Shown here piece by piece: positions 53,507 to 62,656 of a DNA stretch of 64,000 nucleotides. This DNA is from CAYWXV01 sp964462535 (lineage in GTDB: Bacteria; Bacteroidota; Ignavibacteria; OLB7). The position numbers and the translations under genes are program-made. Position 1 is the stretch's first letter, and each line of letters begins with the position of its first letter. The notes under the pieces are model-generated. The model worked only from the letters and a program-made list of their open reading frames with translations, did no database searches and was not told the origin of the DNA. The stretch spans positions 1-64,000 of the forward strand of contig CAYWXV010000002.1 of assembly GCA_964462535.1 (NCBI GenBank), written 5' to 3'.

Positions 53507-54478
53507 ATGGCAACCTCGATTTCCCCCGGGAACAGACCTATCGCCGTGCTGCAGCTTGGAAAGCTGGGTGACACCGTGCTCACCACTCCGCTGTTGAACG
53601 GCCTTCGGGGCATCTTCCCAAATGGAGAGATCATCGTGATCGCGGCGCGAGATAATTGCGCGGTTCTTGAGGGGCACCGGTCTGTCGACCGTATCATCCG
53701 AATCCCACGCGGATATCTTCTCCTACCGACACTCGGACATCGCCTCCGCGCGGAGCGCATTGGGGTCTACATTGACGTCAAGGATCACCGCTCCATGACG
53801 TCCCGGATGGTGGCGGGGCTGGCGCACGCCGATCACACCATCGCTCACCTATCGAACCTACCGCACAAGCCCAACGCGTACCCACTCCCCCCAGCAACAG
53901 GAAGCGGTCATTTTGTTGACAACGCATTGGCCCCGCTCGCCCTCATTGATCCCGAACGATCGTTCCGGAGAAATCCCTCTATCGACCTCCCCATCGAATC
54001 CATACGTCGCGTCGATCCCCAGCTCGCACCCTCGGAGGAAGGTTATGTCCTGGTCAACATCTCGGCCGGCGATCCGTCGCGGCATTGGGGGCTGGGTAAG
54101 TGGGAAGCACTGGTCGAAGCACTGAGCCAGCGAGTGTCTGTCGCAGTGATATGCGCGCCCTCGGAGCGAGACAAGGCAGACGAGATTTGCGCGATGCGAA
54201 GGAATGCTCGTCCAATCCGCACCGACACGATATTGGATGCTGCCGTTGCGGTACAGCGGGCGCGCGTGGTCGTCACACCGGACACGTCAATCGTTCACAT
54301 TGCCTCGGCGTTCGATGCCCCGATCGTTGCGCTATTCCCACTTGATTCGACCAACCTGCAGCGCTTTGCCCCCCTCTCCACCCGCCAGGTAGTATTGACT
54401 CCGCACGACGAAGACCTGCTCGCGTCCATTGAAATTGATGTCGTTGCCGAGGCGGTGTTCAAGATGCTGGAGAATTAG
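53507..54478 (+). CDS. Glycosyltransferase family 9 (ADP-heptose:LPS heptosyltransferase-like)
   Basis: A 323-residue GT9 enzyme, the family that adds heptose to lipopolysaccharide inner core at the cytoplasmic side of the inner membrane. Seen are VLQLGKLGDTVLTTPLLNGL at the N-terminus, the NISAGDPSRHWGLGKW phosphate-binding region, and VVTPDTSIVHIASAFDAPIVALF at the end. The start ATG 53507 is chosen; the frame opens at 53432 within the terminator-like hairpin. Sugar and acceptor are inferred from family only. Confidence 0.9.
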   Translation: MATSISPGNRPIAVLQLGKLGDTVLTTPLLNGLRGIFPNGEIIVIAARDNCAVLEGHRSVDRIIRIPRGYLLLPTLGHRLRAERIGVYIDVKDHRSMTSRMVAGLAHADHTIAHLSNLPHKPNAYPLPPATGSGHFVDNALAPLALIDPERSFRRNPSIDLPIESIRRVDPQLAPSEEGYVLVNISAGDPSRHWGLGKWEALVEALSQRVSVAVICAPSERDKADEICAMRRNARPIRTDTILDAAVAVQRARVVVTPDTSIVHIASAFDAPIVALFPLDSTNLQRFAPLSTRQVVLTPHDEDLLASIEIDVVAEAVFKMLEN

Positions 54479-54660
54479 GGCGGGCCTACGCTGGGCCCTG
54501 CAGGCTGCCGAATTATTCTCTGATCGTTTTGTCGCTCACACCGTGCGAGGTCGAGGCGCGCGACGCGGAGCGACTCCGCCGTACCAGAGCAACGCCGCAG
54601 TAGGCGCCGAGGAACGCACCGCAGGAATCACGCGTCATTCAACAACCCGATAGGGAGCGG

Positions 54661-57600
54661 CTAGAAGTCGTATCCGAACGAGAAATAGTACATAGGTTCG
54701 CTCCACGATTCCAACGTGTATCGCCACGCAACATCCAGGCGAACTGGAAATCCAAGAACATACGCGCGCGCGCCGAGTCCCGATCCGACGAGCAGGTCAT
54801 CCGTCTCGACATACCCGTCCTTGTTCGTAGCGAAGAGATTCAGATGATCGTTCCACGCAGTTCCCGCATCCACGAAGGCCACGCCGGAAACGTATTGAAA
54901 GAGAACGGGAAGCGGACCGCTGACGATCGCCTGAAACAGCGGGAAGCGGAATTCACAGTTCGCCAGAGCGTATTTCGATCCGGCACGCTGATTATAGTCG
55001 AATCCCCTCAGCGGATAGCCCGGTGTTGCGAAGATGAAATCCTCAGCCTCGGTGATCGGCAGCTCGTCTCGACTGATCGTGTAATTGAGCCAGTTCTCCA
55101 CGCCACCAACAAAGAACTTCTGGGGATTGGAACCAAAGCTCGCCCCTCCAGCAATTCGGAGGCCGATGCTGTAATCGCCGTACTTGCTCAGCTTCACATA
55201 GTGTCTCGCATCACCAATAACCGAATAGAATCCAACGCCCCCCGACCCAAGTTTCGGTGATGCCAGCAACGTCGCATTGTACCTCGACCCCGAAACGGGA
55301 TTGAAGGCCCACGAAGCTGAATTGTCGAATACGTACGAGATGCTTGGTACAAGCAATATCCTTCCCTGCTCCACAATCGTGCCTGGATCGATCGGTTCGC
55401 GCGCAGCCCGAATGAAACTCAATCCCAGATCGAGCCTATTGAAGCGACTGAATGGGTTGGAGGCTCTCCCCGTTATTCCGTACTGACGAAAGCGGGTAAG
55501 GACATACTGGTTGTTTGCATCGTAAAGTCCGAGAAATCGCGACGAATGAAACGCGTCGACGGAATAATCAATCCTCTCGGGGAGGTAGGCGTAGCTGACA
55601 AGGAAATCGCTGTTCTTCAGATCAAGGAGCAGGCTCGACGCCAGATAAATTTGATGGTCTCCTAACATGTCACTGAACAGCATTTGTGTCACGCCCTGCA
55701 AACCGTAGAATGAAGTGTAGCCTCCGGTAGCCTGGAAGAAATCCGCACTGAACTTCACTCGGTAATCATTCGCGTCGAATTCCCCTGTCGCGATTCGCGG
55801 ATCGTTCAGCGACTCGTCCGGATCGACGCTTAACCTGGATCGCGATCCAAGTGATCCTGGCGCCCGGACGTCTGTTGGATCAATGCGCACCGATCCGAAG
55901 CTGGGCAAATCGGTGACAACCGTTACTGGTGCCAGCGGATGTGCGCTCGCGCTGTCGATGATGGACTCCGTTGCCTGCTGACGCTGGAAATAGGTAGTCG
56001 GAGGAAGACTGTCCCCCTCGATACGCATACCGAGTGGCCGTCTGAGAAGGAACACATCCTGACCATCCCCATTCCATGCCGTGAATGCGGCAAGCGACCC
56101 ATCGCGTGAGACTGTGAGCTGCTCAATGCCGCTGATCGCATTCGTCAATGGCCGACGCTCACCCGTTGCCAGGTTGAGCAGCCAGATATTTGCAATGCCG
56201 TTCTCATCGGACACGTAGGAGAGTCGATTCGAGTCCAGCAATTCAGGAGACGATTCAGAGATGCTCTCCGTCGAGGTAACCCGTCTTAGATCTCCATTGT
56301 CGGCATCCACGACATAGATGTCTTTGGACCGACAATCATAATTCCAGATATGGAAGTTGTCGGCGTGCGCTTCCCCAGGTCCATAATTGCGTCGGTCGGA
56401 GGTGAAATAGACGGCACGCGAATCCAAACTCCACGACGGATCGGCATCCGTGAATATGTCGTTCGTGATATTCCTCAAGCTAGAAGACGCAAGATCGTAC
56501 GTGTAGATGTCGGAGTGATCTCCACGAATTCCCTGGAATGCCAGTCGCTGTCCATCCGGGGACCAATCAACGGAGTAGATACCATCGAGCCCCAACTCGA
56601 TCTTCGTTTCGTCACCCTCGTCCACGTCTACGATGAAAATGGCGTCGCCTCCGATTGACTTTACGGCCAGCGCTATTTTCGTCCCTTCCGGGTTCCAGGA
56701 GATCGCCGGTGTCAGCAAATGGAGTTCTTCGAAATCGACATTCTCCTCCCCTTCTATGAGCTTTCGGACGCGACCGGGGCTGGCAACATCCATGACAAAG
56801 ACCGACCGGAATTCATCGCGATCGGAGATCCATGCCAATCGATCGCCATTCGGCGAGAGCGAGGGGGAGGTATTGAAGAACGACTCGTCGCGCTTGTGAT
56901 CGGTCAATGGTAGCGCGAAGTCAACTCCCCGTTTGCGATCCGCAATGTCCGGGAAGTAGAGCTTCTTCAAATCGTACTTCCACTGCTCGCCGAAATCTTC
57001 CAGAGACTTGCCGAATGCCCCCCTGAACGCCAGATCCAGATTGTCGGTCGCCTTGCAGCGATTAAGGAGCTCACCAATCTTGTCTCGGCCATACGTTTGC
57101 TCGATGTACCAGTAGAACGCCTGACCACCACGATATGCGAAGTACCCGTAGAGCCGATCCAGGTCGGGGAGATAGTCGCCAAGGACGGCGTCGCGGATAA
57201 ACATGTCCGTCTCCACATCATATCCGTTTCGCGCCTCGTATTCCGCCAACCCCTCGTTCATCCAAATGGGCAACACGAATCGCACGCTGTTCGAAATGAG
57301 CGACTGAATACTCCCCCCATAGAAGCGGTCGTTCAGCACCGCGTGTACCAGCTCATGTCGGATTACGTGCCGAAACTTGTCCCAATCTCCTTCAAATGGA
57401 ACCGTGACTCTGTTCTTGAACAGCTCCGTAACACCCCCAACACCTTCCGGGAGATACTCGCTGATCACGTTGGTCTGCTGAAAGTCGTTCTTCGAGTTGT
57501 AGACGATGATCGGGATGCGACTACTGATACGATACCGCCAGCTCGCTTCGATCTGAAGGAGCATTTGTTCCGATACGCTGGCAGTGAAGCGCGAGAGATT

Positions 57601-57786
57601 GACACCGGCGCTGTCGTAGAAGTAGATGTCGAAATGCTCGGACTGGATGTACTTCCAGGCGAACGTCCGGTACTGCACCTTGTTCTTGCCGAACTGTGCG
57701 GGCGCATCAGCGCTCCCTCCCAGGAACAGGACCAAGGCGGCCAGGATCAGAACGGCACGGCCAGCGTGTATGTGTTTCGTGTCCAA
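54661..57786 (-). CDS. Metallopeptidase / TolB-like propeller / outer-membrane barrel fusion
   Basis: A 1041-residue secreted protein. A signal peptide (VLILAALVLFLGGSADAPAQ) leads into a peptidase-MA-like domain (~residues 40-280) with zinc motif HELVH about 144-148 and the downstream Glu in WMNEGLAEYE. A central beta-propeller follows (~300-610), with TolB/PD40-type phrases (DRLAWISDRDEFRSVFV, YSVDWSPDGQRLAFQG, DADPSWSLDSRAVYFTSDRR, LSYVSDENGIANIWLL). The C-terminal ~400 residues form an outer-membrane barrel with BamA/TamA-like ends (FATPGYPLRGFDYNQRAGSKYALANCEFRFPLF, YYFSFGYDF). Start TTG 57786 has AGGA 9 nt upstream and no in-frame ATG lies before it. Function is inferred as surface or periplasm-facing proteolysis coupled to a barrel. 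Confidence 0.85.
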   Translation of the reverse strand: MDTKHIHAGRAVLILAALVLFLGGSADAPAQFGKNKVQYRTFAWKYIQSEHFDIYFYDSAGVNLSRFTASVSEQMLLQIEASWRYRISSRIPIIVYNSKNDFQQTNVISEYLPEGVGGVTELFKNRVTVPFEGDWDKFRHVIRHELVHAVLNDRFYGGSIQSLISNSVRFVLPIWMNEGLAEYEARNGYDVETDMFIRDAVLGDYLPDLDRLYGYFAYRGGQAFYWYIEQTYGRDKIGELLNRCKATDNLDLAFRGAFGKSLEDFGEQWKYDLKKLYFPDIADRKRGVDFALPLTDHKRDESFFNTSPSLSPNGDRLAWISDRDEFRSVFVMDVASPGRVRKLIEGEENVDFEELHLLTPAISWNPEGTKIALAVKSIGGDAIFIVDVDEGDETKIELGLDGIYSVDWSPDGQRLAFQGIRGDHSDIYTYDLASSSLRNITNDIFTDADPSWSLDSRAVYFTSDRRNYGPGEAHADNFHIWNYDCRSKDIYVVDADNGDLRRVTSTESISESSPELLDSNRLSYVSDENGIANIWLLNLATGERRPLTNAISGIEQLTVSRDGSLAAFTAWNGDGQDVFLLRRPLGMRIEGDSLPPTTYFQRQQATESIIDSASAHPLAPVTVVTDLPSFGSVRIDPTDVRAPGSLGSRSRLSVDPDESLNDPRIATGEFDANDYRVKFSADFFQATGGYTSFYGLQGVTQMLFSDMLGDHQIYLASSLLLDLKNSDFLVSYAYLPERIDYSVDAFHSSRFLGLYDANNQYVLTRFRQYGITGRASNPFSRFNRLDLGLSFIRAAREPIDPGTIVEQGRILLVPSISYVFDNSASWAFNPVSGSRYNATLLASPKLGSGGVGFYSVIGDARHYVKLSKYGDYSIGLRIAGGASFGSNPQKFFVGGVENWLNYTISRDELPITEAEDFIFATPGYPLRGFDYNQRAGSKYALANCEFRFPLFQAIVSGPLPVLFQYVSGVAFVDAGTAWNDHLNLFATNKDGYVETDDLLVGSGLGARAYVLGFPVRLDVAWRYTLESWSEPMYYFSFGYDF

Positions 57787-57950
57787 CGGGTTGCTTCCTG
57801 GTGGGGTCTCGTGAATGGACCATTGACCATCAACTAACAGCGTCCGTCATCCATACCGGAAACGTACGGAATTCAATCCGTTGGGAGCCGCTGCCGCTCG
57901 GTGGGCTTTGGGGTTGCCCAGAATCGCATTTCTCCCGACGTTTGCCCCCT

Positions 57951-58307
57951 GTGAATACCTTCCGGTCGACAACGTTGCGGCGCGCCGCGTCGATTCTCCT
58001 GATCGTCTTCCTTGCTCAGCTAGGTGTCGGTCAGGGTCTTCACGTCGCGCACGTCTTTTCCGCCGAATCGGTTGACCACCATGCAGCGAAACAATTCACG
58101 CAACCGGGGCAGTCGGCACATGATCATGCCGGCATGGACAGTTGCCCCTACTGCGCCGGCGGTCCGGTCAGCGCAATCGGCACGTTCGCACTGACGTGGG
58201 AATCGGTATCGACGCCGGTCCGATTCGCTCCGTCTCGCGACGTCGATCGCCCGTTCGTCGCCCCGCCCGTATGCGCGTCGCCACGAGCTCCACCATCGCG
58301 TTCCTGA
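57951..58307 (+). CDS. DUF2946-like secreted protein
   Basis: A 118-residue product with a signal segment (LRRAASILLIVFLAQLGVGQGLHVAHVF), a His-rich stretch (VDHHAAKQ, SAHDHAGMD), the motif CPYC (residues 65-68) and a short end PRAPP, all typical of DUF2946-type proteins found beside TonB-dependent receptors in metal (often copper) loci. The start is GTG 57951; there is no ATG in frame. It precedes a lipoprotein and the receptor on the same strand. Metal binding is inferred from His and CxxC residues. Confidence 0.7.
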   Translation: MNTFRSTTLRRAASILLIVFLAQLGVGQGLHVAHVFSAESVDHHAAKQFTQPGQSAHDHAGMDSCPYCAGGPVSAIGTFALTWESVSTPVRFAPSRDVDRPFVAPPVCASPRAPPSRS

Positions 58308-58366
58308 CACCACCCGTGTCACTCTTTCTCATCGTTTGACGCCCACCGAAGTACTCGGGGGGATTT

Positions 58367-58378
58367 CGTGCATGCACG
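58367..58378. promoter_or_regulatory. Candidate operator, perfect palindrome
   Basis: CGTGCATGCACG is a perfect 12-bp palindrome, about 70 nt upstream of the His-rich lipoprotein gene and the receptor. It could be a dimeric repressor site for the metal-uptake genes. No regulator gene is adjacent. Confidence 0.35.
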
Positions 58379-58447
58379 CTCCGTTCGCCATGGTGAATGG
58401 ACCGGGCATCGCTCTCCATGTCACACAATCAGAACGATACGAACGCA

Positions 58448-58906
58448 ATGAACATCGTAAAGTCCCTCTCCCTGCTCGCCGTCGCCGGCGCGCTTGCCCT
58501 GCTGATCGCCTCATGCACCGATAACCCGGTCACGCCCGGCCCTACCGAACACGCGGAGGCACGGGGTCTTCTCCTCTCGATCGGCCAGGACACGCTCGTG
58601 ACGGTCGACAGCGGGCAGGTGCAGGGAAGCCTCTCTCTGAAGAATGGTGAAACGATTGGCTCGGTCAACGTCACCTACATTCTCGAAGATGGGGAACGCG
58701 AGGTTCCCGACGAGCCGGATCATCACCTTGGCTGGACCATCGGCGACTCCACCATCGCGACGGTTGCGCAACAGTCAGGCGACGCTCGCTTCAGCTTTCA
58801 TCTCACAGGATTGAAAGAGGGTTCGACGACGCTGGTTGTGAAACTCGTTCACGTCGATCACGACGATTTCGTCTCGCCGTCGATCCCGGTACATGTGGAG
58901 CCATAG
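58448..58906 (+). CDS. Lipoprotein upstream of TonB-dependent receptor
   Basis: A 152-residue lipoprotein: the signal ends LLIASC. The mature part looks like a single beta-sandwich domain (VQGSLSLKNGETIGSVNVTYI, DSTIATVAQQ, GSTTLVVKLVHVDHDDF) with clustered His/Asp (DEPDHHLGW, HVDHDD). Three nt separate it from the receptor gene. A receptor-associated, metal- or substrate-binding surface lipoprotein is the reasonable guess. Confidence 0.75.
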   Translation: MNIVKSLSLLAVAGALALLIASCTDNPVTPGPTEHAEARGLLLSIGQDTLVTVDSGQVQGSLSLKNGETIGSVNVTYILEDGEREVPDEPDHHLGWTIGDSTIATVAQQSGDARFSFHLTGLKEGSTTLVVKLVHVDHDDFVSPSIPVHVEP

Positions 58907-58909
58907 ACA

Positions 58910-60940
58910 ATGATGCGAATACTCTCCATCGTCGTCGTTGGCCTTGCATTCCATATCGCCCGACTCCAGGCCTCGACACCTCCTCCCGATCCATCTCGCA
59001 CCGGCTCCATTGTCGGCGTCGTTCGCGATGCGGGGAACAACGAACCGCTCGGATTCGCGACCGTGGTGCTGCAGGAGATCAAGCGNNNNNNNNNNNNNNN
59101 NNNNNNNNNNNNNNNNNNNNNNNNNNNNNNNNNNNNNNNNNNNNNNNNNNNNNNNNNNNNNNNNNNNNNNNNNNNNNNNNNNNNNCAGAATGAAGCCGGT
59201 GTGTCGCAACGATCAATGGGAGGCTCCACGCCCCGCCCGATCGTGCGTGGACTTGGCGGGGATCGTCTTGCCATTCTGCACGACGGTGAATCGACCGGCG
59301 ATCTATCCGCCACCAGCGCCGATCATGCCGTGACGATCGACCCGTTGACGGCAGAGAGAATCGAGGTGGTACGTGGAGCGCAGGCGCTTGTCTACACGTC
59401 GAACGCACTGGGTGGCGTGATCAATCTGGTACAGAACCGTATCGCGAACTCGCTCCCTGATCGCATCCATGGAAACGTGAGCGTGCAGGGAGCGTCCGCG
59501 ACGCGCGGTATTGCGGGGGGTGGTACGGTCTCGATACCGGCGGGACCGGTCGTCGTGCAGCTCGATGGCTCGGCCCGCACTGCCGGTAACGTCCATACTC
59601 CGATCGGTCCGTTGGCCAATACATATGCGGATGTCCATAACGGCTCGGTCGGCGCCAGTCTGCCGTGGGCTACCGGGTTCGTCGGCGGCGCGGCGGGAAC
59701 GTACTCGAACAGCTATGGCGTGCCGGGGGGCTTCGTCGGCGCGCATCCGAATGGGGTGAGGATCGAGATGTCGCGTGACTGGCTGGAGGGACGCGCGGCG
59801 GTGACGCCGACAGAATCGGTCCTTCGCCGTATCGAAGGGCGTGCTTCGTTCACGCGGTATCATCACCGCGAGCTCGAGTCGAACGGATCGCTTGGTACCG
59901 AGTTCGGTTTGCTGACAACGAACGGTTCGACCTCGATCACCCACGACACGCTCGGTCCGTTCGATCACGGTACGGCCGGCATCTGGATCGAGCATCATGA
60001 TTTCGCTGCCGGTGGCTTCACCTCCATCCCTCCCACGCTCGAAACCTCGGCGGCTGCCTATCTGTTCGAAGAGAAGCAGATCGGGAACGTCCACGTCGGA
60101 GGATCGATTCGCTTCGACACGAGAAGAACCGTTCCCGATCATCAGGGGGACGTGTCGATCGGCACGATCCGCACGCGAACGTTCAACGGTCTCTCGGCGT
60201 CCGTGGAAACAAGCCTCGACGCCGGTTCGGGACTGACACTCACGGCCTCGGTGATCAGGACGTTCAGACCTCCTACAATCGAGGAACTCTTTTCGGAGGG
60301 CCCGCACCTTGCCTCCTACTCGTACGAGGTCGGAAATCCCGATCTGGAGGCAGAAAGGGGTTTGGGTATCGAGGGAGGATTCACGTACGCCGGCGAGCGA
60401 CTGGCATGTGGGGTCACCCTGTTTCGGAACGCGATCGACGGGTACGTCTATTCGCGCAACACCGGCGACACGAGCTTCCGAACGCTCCTCCCCATCTATC
60501 AAGCGAGCGGTGGGGACGTGGAGATGATCGGTGGCGAGGCATCGCTTGGGCTGGCGCTCACGGACGAAGTGTCGCTCAGCACCGTGGCGGCCTATGTGAG
60601 GGGAACACTGCGTGACGAGGGCACTCCGCTCCCCTCGATCCCCCCGTTGAACGGACACGTCGATCTGAACTGGACCAGCGGCGACCTTCAGTTCAGGATC
60701 GGCGCACGATGGAGCGGACCACAGAATCGAGTTGGCGAATTCGAGACACCGACCGACGGGTACGTCGTTTTCGACGCCCTTGCGCAGTACAGGCTCGCGA
60801 CCGGCGATATCCTCCACGTCATCGTCCTGGCGCTCGACAACGGGCTCGACACCGAATACAGACAGCACCTGTCACGGGTGAAGGTCATTTCGCCCGAGGA
60901 GGGGCGATCCGCGCGGCTCGTCTACAGGATCTACTTCTAG
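58910..60940 (+). CDS. TonB-dependent receptor (interrupted by 100-N gap)
   Basis: A TonB-dependent outer-membrane receptor of about 643 known residues plus the gap. A signal peptide and a carboxypeptidase-regulatory-like start (GSIVGVVRDAGNNEPLGFATVVL) precede the gap. After it come the plug (VSQRSMGGSTPRPIVRGLGGDR, DLSATSADHAVTIDPL, IEVVRGAQALVYTSNALGGVINL) and a full barrel ending RLVYRIYF. The plug phrases resemble ZnuD-type zinc or copper receptors, consistent with the DUF2946-like gene nearby. The 100 N cover the rest of the regulatory domain and the TonB box, so true length is unknown; a gap of roughly 250-300 nt would be expected. The same-frame reading across the gap is not proof of an intact gene. 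Confidence 0.82.
   Translation: MMRILSIVVVGLAFHIARLQASTPPPDPSRTGSIVGVVRDAGNNEPLGFATVVLQEIKXXXXXXXXXXXXXXXXXXXXXXXXXXXXXXXXXXQNEAGVSQRSMGGSTPRPIVRGLGGDRLAILHDGESTGDLSATSADHAVTIDPLTAERIEVVRGAQALVYTSNALGGVINLVQNRIANSLPDRIHGNVSVQGASATRGIAGGGTVSIPAGPVVVQLDGSARTAGNVHTPIGPLANTYADVHNGSVGASLPWATGFVGGAAGTYSNSYGVPGGFVGAHPNGVRIEMSRDWLEGRAAVTPTESVLRRIEGRASFTRYHHRELESNGSLGTEFGLLTTNGSTSITHDTLGPFDHGTAGIWIEHHDFAAGGFTSIPPTLETSAAAYLFEEKQIGNVHVGGSIRFDTRRTVPDHQGDVSIGTIRTRTFNGLSASVETSLDAGSGLTLTASVIRTFRPPTIEELFSEGPHLASYSYEVGNPDLEAERGLGIEGGFTYAGERLACGVTLFRNAIDGYVYSRNTGDTSFRTLLPIYQASGGDVEMIGGEASLGLALTDEVSLSTVAAYVRGTLRDEGTPLPSIPPLNGHVDLNWTSGDLQFRIGARWSGPQNRVGEFETPTDGYVVFDALAQYRLATGDILHVIVLALDNGLDTEYRQHLSRVKVISPEEGRSARLVYRIYF
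59086..59185. other. Scaffold gap of exactly 100 N
   Basis: The run of N from 59086 to 59185 is exactly 100, the usual placeholder for an unsized scaffold join. It sits inside the receptor gene. Confidence 0.98.
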
Positions 60941-61020
60941 CCTCTGAACCGTCTTGCCCAGCGCTAGCGAAACCCGTAAATAGAGCCCTTTCACGTCGAC
61001 TCACGTTTCCCGACAAAACA

Positions 61021-62631
61021 ATGAAGAACTCGTTTCTCGGCCACACGGTCGTAATGCTGCTGGCCGCCCTCGGAGTTGCGAACGCAACGACAACCATCCG
61101 CGGCCATCTCCTGGGGGCAAACGGTAATCCAATGCGGGCGGCCCGAATTGGTGTCGGCCTCGATCAGGGGGCCTGGGTGTCAACGAACGACGAAGGGGAG
61201 TATGCCCTGACATTGGAACAGCATGGGCTCGTCTATCTGTTCTACAGCGGGGTCGGTCATACGACGCATAAGGTGCCGGTGCTGCTGGCCCCAACGACCC
61301 ACGATGTCACGGTGGACGTTCGTCTGGGTCGATTCGATCATGTCGCGTCGTTCGATTCCCTGAAGGTGATTGGCGACTTCAACGATTGGGATTGGGGAAC
61401 TGGAGTGAGATTCGTTCGCGCCACGGGGGGACGGTATTCCGCCACGGTCGCCGCGTCAAAGGGTGCCGGGACGTTGAGATATCAGATCGTCGGGCTCGTC
61501 GACGGGCACAGCGTCAATGGGACGGATGCCGTGAGCTTCGACTATGACGGCGGCGGTGACTGGCGCTCGGTCGTGAACGTCAAGAAAGGGAAGGCAACGA
61601 TTACCTTCGATCCGTCGCTCCTAACCTCAGGCAGCGTGGATGCCGAGGTCCTACATGCCGACCCGTTCCAGCGCGAAGTCAACGCGTTGAATGTCAGACT
61701 CACTGAACACCGATCCGCCATTGCGGCGGCTAAGAAGAATCCAGACAGTCCCGTAAACGTGCCAGAGCGGATTCGCACAGCGGTGGATGCAATGAACGCC
61801 GCGACGACCCAGGTCAAGTCGCTCAGAGCTCTCGAGGTACTTGCGCTGGTTACGTGGTCGGAGACCACCGACAGCAAAGAGCTTGTCCCGACCATGTTGA
61901 GCGCGATTGGCCCTGAGTCTGTGGTGTGGGAGTTATCGCCAAGCGTCCTGCCGGGTGCAATCGATGCGACCGGCAACCCCTCAGCATACTCTGACTATCT
62001 GGACCGCTTCCTTGGTGGACCGTCATCCCCCAACTGTCGGGCGATCGTAGGATACATTCTCCTCTACGAGGCGCGCTCACGTCACGACTCCGCCACTGTT
62101 GCGCGCCTCTACGCGTCGTTTGACGAGCCCATGATGAACAGTGGCTACGGACAGATCGTAAAGACCGAATTCGATCCCAATCGCGCGATTCAGGTTGGAC
62201 ATATGGTTCCGGACTTCCGGGTCGTCTCGCTTACCGACCCGAACGTGATCTATACGCGTGAGAACATGAAGGGGAAGATCTATCTCATCGACTTCTGGGC
62301 AACATGGTGTGGTCCATGTGTTGGTGAAATGCCAAATCTCCATAAGGCTTACGAACGGTTCCATCCACGCGGCTTCGAGATACTCAGTCTGTCATTCGAT
62401 CAGACTCCTGGAGTCATCGCCCCATTCAGAAGCTCGAAGTGGGCAATGCCCTGGCTTCACACGTTTGTGAAGGATGGATTTAAGAACGAGCTGTCACATA
62501 CGTTCGAGGTCATGGGAATCCCGAAGCCGATCCTTGTGGACGACAAAGGGATGATCATTGCAACCGAGGAGTCACTTCGAGGGGACGAGCTGATGGCGAC
62601 GCTCGCTCGGCTATATCCAGAGAATCAATAG
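61021..62631 (+). CDS. TlpA-family thioredoxin with CBM48-like domain (first of tandem pair)
   Basis: A 536-residue secreted protein. After a signal peptide (TVVMLLAALGVANA) come a carboxypeptidase-regulatory-like domain (~residues 22-105, IRGHLLGANGNPMRAARIGVG), a CBM48/glycogen-recognition-like E-set domain with GDFNDW at 118-123, a helical region, and a C-terminal thioredoxin domain with WATWCGPC (Cys430, Cys433). TlpA proteins reduce periplasmic disulfides, for example in cytochrome maturation. The first start is ATG 61021; the frame opens earlier in the receptor gene. An almost superposable paralogue follows. The glycogen-binding residues of the CBM-like domain were not verified. Confidence 0.85.
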   Translation: MKNSFLGHTVVMLLAALGVANATTTIRGHLLGANGNPMRAARIGVGLDQGAWVSTNDEGEYALTLEQHGLVYLFYSGVGHTTHKVPVLLAPTTHDVTVDVRLGRFDHVASFDSLKVIGDFNDWDWGTGVRFVRATGGRYSATVAASKGAGTLRYQIVGLVDGHSVNGTDAVSFDYDGGGDWRSVVNVKKGKATITFDPSLLTSGSVDAEVLHADPFQREVNALNVRLTEHRSAIAAAKKNPDSPVNVPERIRTAVDAMNAATTQVKSLRALEVLALVTWSETTDSKELVPTMLSAIGPESVVWELSPSVLPGAIDATGNPSAYSDYLDRFLGGPSSPNCRAIVGYILLYEARSRHDSATVARLYASFDEPMMNSGYGQIVKTEFDPNRAIQVGHMVPDFRVVSLTDPNVIYTRENMKGKIYLIDFWATWCGPCVGEMPNLHKAYERFHPRGFEILSLSFDQTPGVIAPFRSSKWAMPWLHTFVKDGFKNELSHTFEVMGIPKPILVDDKGMIIATEESLRGDELMATLARLYPENQ

Positions 62632-62656
62632 CGGAGGACCGAAACTGGGAGGCGAA

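Noticed and set aside
59303..60868. A 521-residue minus-strand open frame opposite the TonB-dependent receptor
   Set aside because: Arg/Asp/His-rich composition with no domain; the plus strand is a clear receptor.
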